From: Astrocystis sublimbata
Taxonomy: Eukaryota > Ascomycota > Sordariomycetes > Xylariales > Xylariaceae
Direction: 5' to 3'
Assembly: GCA_022453515.1 (NCBI GenBank)
Contig: JAJNNY010000013.1
Location: 310,001 to 374,000 of the forward strand
Length of the DNA: 64,000 nucleotides
Below the pieces are notes generated by a model that saw only the letters and a list, made by a program, of their open reading frames with translations, did not search any database and was not told the DNA's origin. Each line of letters begins with the position of its first letter. Position 1 is the first letter of the stretch. The position numbers and the translations under genes are program-made. This document shows positions 62,098 through 64,000 of the stretch, one piece after another.

Positions 62098-62751
62098 AGG
62101 TCCGATCGTGTGGCCATTTGAGCCCGAGAGACGGGATACTTTTGGGGAGTCGTGGGACGTTGGGAGACCTCGATATGGCGGGTGGGTTGGCTCTGGAAAA
62201 GAAAGAGCGATAGCGTAAACTGAGATGGATTAATTAAGCGTTAAGACCCCTCGGCCCTCAGGGTGTCAGGGTGTCAGGGTCAGGGTCGGTCGGTCCGGCC
62301 AGCGTCGGCAACTTCCAAATGACGTGGGGTTATCGATAAGATAACACCCATCTGCTTCATGGAATGGTAGCCGACTCAATCTTTCTGTACATACCACATA
62401 CCGTCCTGTTCTGAGTGCAAGAGGTGTTTGTTACACGATATCCGCAACATCGGACTTTGTTCAGTTCGAAACCAATCCCGCATCAAATCAAGCGCCGTGG
62501 GAAGCGATGCAGCCCGGCACCTAGACCCTACATCAATCAATTGTCATAATGCCCAAAGCACCGTCAAGTTCAGATGTGGCTGTTGGAACAGCCGAGACTC
62601 ATGCTCATGCTTCTGGTAACTACATTCTATCGCCGCAGCCGACCTGAGTATCGATGATTTGTCGCTGATCTGTCTCTGACCTACCGCTGCCAGACTTCGA
62701 TGTGAACATATAGCAGCACCGCCCCTATCCCCATGCCACCGAGCGCGAAAC
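62098..62751. other. divergent promoter region
   Basis: 654 bases shared by the Rmd1-family gene and the gene at the right edge. Contains TCAGGGTG tandem units at 62258-62285. No other feature assigned. Confidence 0.55.
62258..62285. repeat. TCAGGG-type tandem repeat
   Basis: Units TCAGGGTG, TCAGGGTG, TCAGGG, TCAGGG in the divergent promoter. Similar to, but not, the fungal telomere unit TTAGGG. Confidence 0.8.
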
Positions 62752-64000
62752 ATGCGATACCCTCTGACCACGACCGGTGCTGCGCTGGTGCAGTCGCAAG
62801 CCGCATGGAGCCAGACCCTGTCCCGCGCAACCGACAAGCGATCCCGCCAGTTCCCGCGCTTCCGCCTCTCTCCGAATCGCGTCCTGGCACTGCGCCTGAG
62901 GAGCAAGAACGATGAGCAGAAGTCGCGGTACCGAGGCCCTTTTCGCTTCCACGCCAGTGTGCGAAATGGGCGCCTCCCCATCGTCACTCTGCAGATGTTG
63001 CTGGCGAGGCAAGACCTGACCCTCGAGCCCGCCCCGGCCAGAGCCATGGCTGCTCGAACCGAGGCAGACTGGACCGACGGCTTCAACTCCTTGGCCGCCC
63101 GCGGCTGGACGAGGCGCCAGCTCGACCACTGGCAATGGATCCTATCCGGAGAGAATGGCGATGTTCGCGCCCAGCGCCTGGTCGCTACCGAAGGCCCTAC
63201 CCCTATCTTTCTGCTGATGCTCCTCCTCCGGAGCGATGAGACCTACCGCCAGCCCACGTCCTTGACCTCGCTGATCCGCCATACCACCGAAAAACACATG
63301 GTTTCAACAACTCGCACACCCACTACGCCTCTGAATTTAGGCACCATATTGTCGGCATCACAATTCATGATCCTAGTGCGCCGTCTTATATATCATGTCC
63401 AGAGGCTCCACTCCCCATCCATTGTCGCCGTTGCCCGTCTAGCCGCGGCCTACATAACCTCATTGCCAAACGATCCTCATCACAAGCACCAGAGAACCAC
63501 CTTCCGTGACCAGTGCACCGTCTTTAACACTGTGCTTTCGTGCTTGACCAGGCCTGCATCCCAGGAGCCCCTCATCAACATGGAATTCAATTGGAGAGCA
63601 CAAAGGGTTCTCTTAACCATGTCTGACGGCCTGAAACCCCCACTCGTTGTCAATAAAGCGAGCTATCAGGCCCTGCGCCGGGTGCTTATCGGAATGAAGA
63701 AGTCGGCCGAGGAGAGGGCCGTCGCTTTGCGCTATGCGAAGACGTCGCCGCCATACAGAAAAGATTTTGACGGAAGAGACTTGAAGCGTACCCCCTACGA
63801 TGACATGTCGCGGAGTGTTCGAGCCGCCGTTATGATGAGAGAAGGCGGCTATCCGAACGATCATTACGATCAAGCCTTGGGCGCCTTGGGTGGCGTGGGC
63901 CAAGGTGCCCCCACGATACAGACCCGCAGCCTTGCGCCCACGCAGTGGGCAGGTGAGAAAGAATTTCTGAATGTCTACTCAAATTGGGCTATGCATATCA
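62752..64000 (+). CDS. uncharacterised protein, 5' part only (runs off the window)
   Basis: Open without a stop from ATG 62752 to the end of the window, 416 codons, with codon use like neighbouring genes. A stop lies in frame about 40 bases upstream, so the start is bounded, although an upstream exon is possible. The N-terminus (MRYPLTTTGAALVQSQAAWS) with an Arg/Ser-rich stretch to residue 60 could be a mitochondrial presequence. Then come ADWTDGFNSLAARGWTRRQL, LDHWQWILSG, a helical region rich in Leu and Arg (ILVRRLIYHVQRLHSP), and RSVRAAVMMREGGY. Helical hairpins of this kind occur in PPR-like organelle RNA factors, but no clear repeat could be defined. The gene shares its promoter region with the mitochondrial Rmd1-family gene. 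The family is not recognised. Confidence 0.75.
   Translation, partial: MRYPLTTTGAALVQSQAAWSQTLSRATDKRSRQFPRFRLSPNRVLALRLRSKNDEQKSRYRGPFRFHASVRNGRLPIVTLQMLLARQDLTLEPAPARAMAARTEADWTDGFNSLAARGWTRRQLDHWQWILSGENGDVRAQRLVATEGPTPIFLLMLLLRSDETYRQPTSLTSLIRHTTEKHMVSTTRTPTTPLNLGTILSASQFMILVRRLIYHVQRLHSPSIVAVARLAAAYITSLPNDPHHKHQRTTFRDQCTVFNTVLSCLTRPASQEPLINMEFNWRAQRVLLTMSDGLKPPLVVNKASYQALRRVLIGMKKSAEERAVALRYAKTSPPYRKDFDGRDLKRTPYDDMSRSVRAAVMMREGGYPNDHYDQALGALGGVGQGAPTIQTRSLAPTQWAGEKEFLNVYSNWAMHI

Noticed and set aside
62250..62290. Telomere-like repeat
   Set aside because: Units are TCAGGG/TCAGGGTG, short and promoter-internal, with housekeeping genes on both sides; not a telomere or a clear interstitial telomeric tract.

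Overview
The window is nuclear DNA of a filamentous ascomycete (Pezizomycotina). Evidence: many short introns (about 52-260 nt) with GTRNGY-type donors, CTAAC/CTGAC-like branch points and YAG acceptors; a class II hydrophobin, a NoxB-type NADPH oxidase and a C2H2/Fungal_trans regulator; and long intergenic stretches with dispersed TAGG/CCTA tetranucleotide runs. Sordariomycetes (or Leotiomycetes) seems most likely, but this is inference. About 20 genes lie in 64 kb, so density is low, and I see no recognisable transposon. Exon joins were made by hand from splice signals and reading-frame continuity.

Layout. 1.5-7.8 kb: a possible catabolic mini-cluster with a C2H2 zinc-finger/Fungal_trans regulator (+), a two-module type I extradiol ring-cleavage dioxygenase (+) and a convergent fumarylacetoacetate-hydrolase-family enzyme (-). 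9.2-9.7 kb: class II hydrophobin. 9.7-14.5 kb: no gene seen. 14.5-16.4 kb: NoxB. 19.8-20.9 kb: Ubc4/5-type E2 enzyme. 22.8-24.2 kb: glutaryl-CoA dehydrogenase. 25.3-27.4 kb: a disordered protein with a small, strongly codon-biased ORF just upstream. 28.1-30.2 kb: Golgi Sys1 and mitochondrial Coa6. 34.3-37.2 kb: PI4P 5-kinase (Mss4 type). 37.9-38.6 kb: small fungal-specific protein. 41.4-42.9 kb: cytosolic serine hydroxymethyltransferase. 44.6-47.9 kb: 1010-residue Gln/Pro-rich protein, probably nuclear. 50.5-51.8 kb: vacuolar aspartic protease.

53.9-60.5 kb looks like an accessory, partly decaying block. It holds an aminoglycoside-phosphotransferase-like gene with one in-frame TGA, a 19-bp minisatellite, an unrecognised gene with a frame break, a protein-kinase-like gene with a 22-bp perfect palindrome in its upstream region, and an intronless, GC-rich, membrane-anchored sialidase-like gene. 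60.9-64.0 kb returns to ordinary genes: an Rmd1/DUF155 mitochondrial protein and, divergently, a long open gene that runs off the right edge.

How the genes work together. Most of the window is unlinked housekeeping: ubiquitin transfer, one-carbon metabolism, lysine/tryptophan catabolism, phosphoinositide signalling, Golgi trafficking, cytochrome oxidase assembly and vacuolar proteolysis. The only stretch that reads as a functional unit is the left one: ring cleavage by the dioxygenase, then hydrolysis or related processing of the product by the FAH-family enzyme, next to a candidate pathway regulator. Fungi mostly use ortho (intradiol) or homogentisate routes, so an extradiol/FAH pair with its own regulator is the best candidate here for an under-described system.
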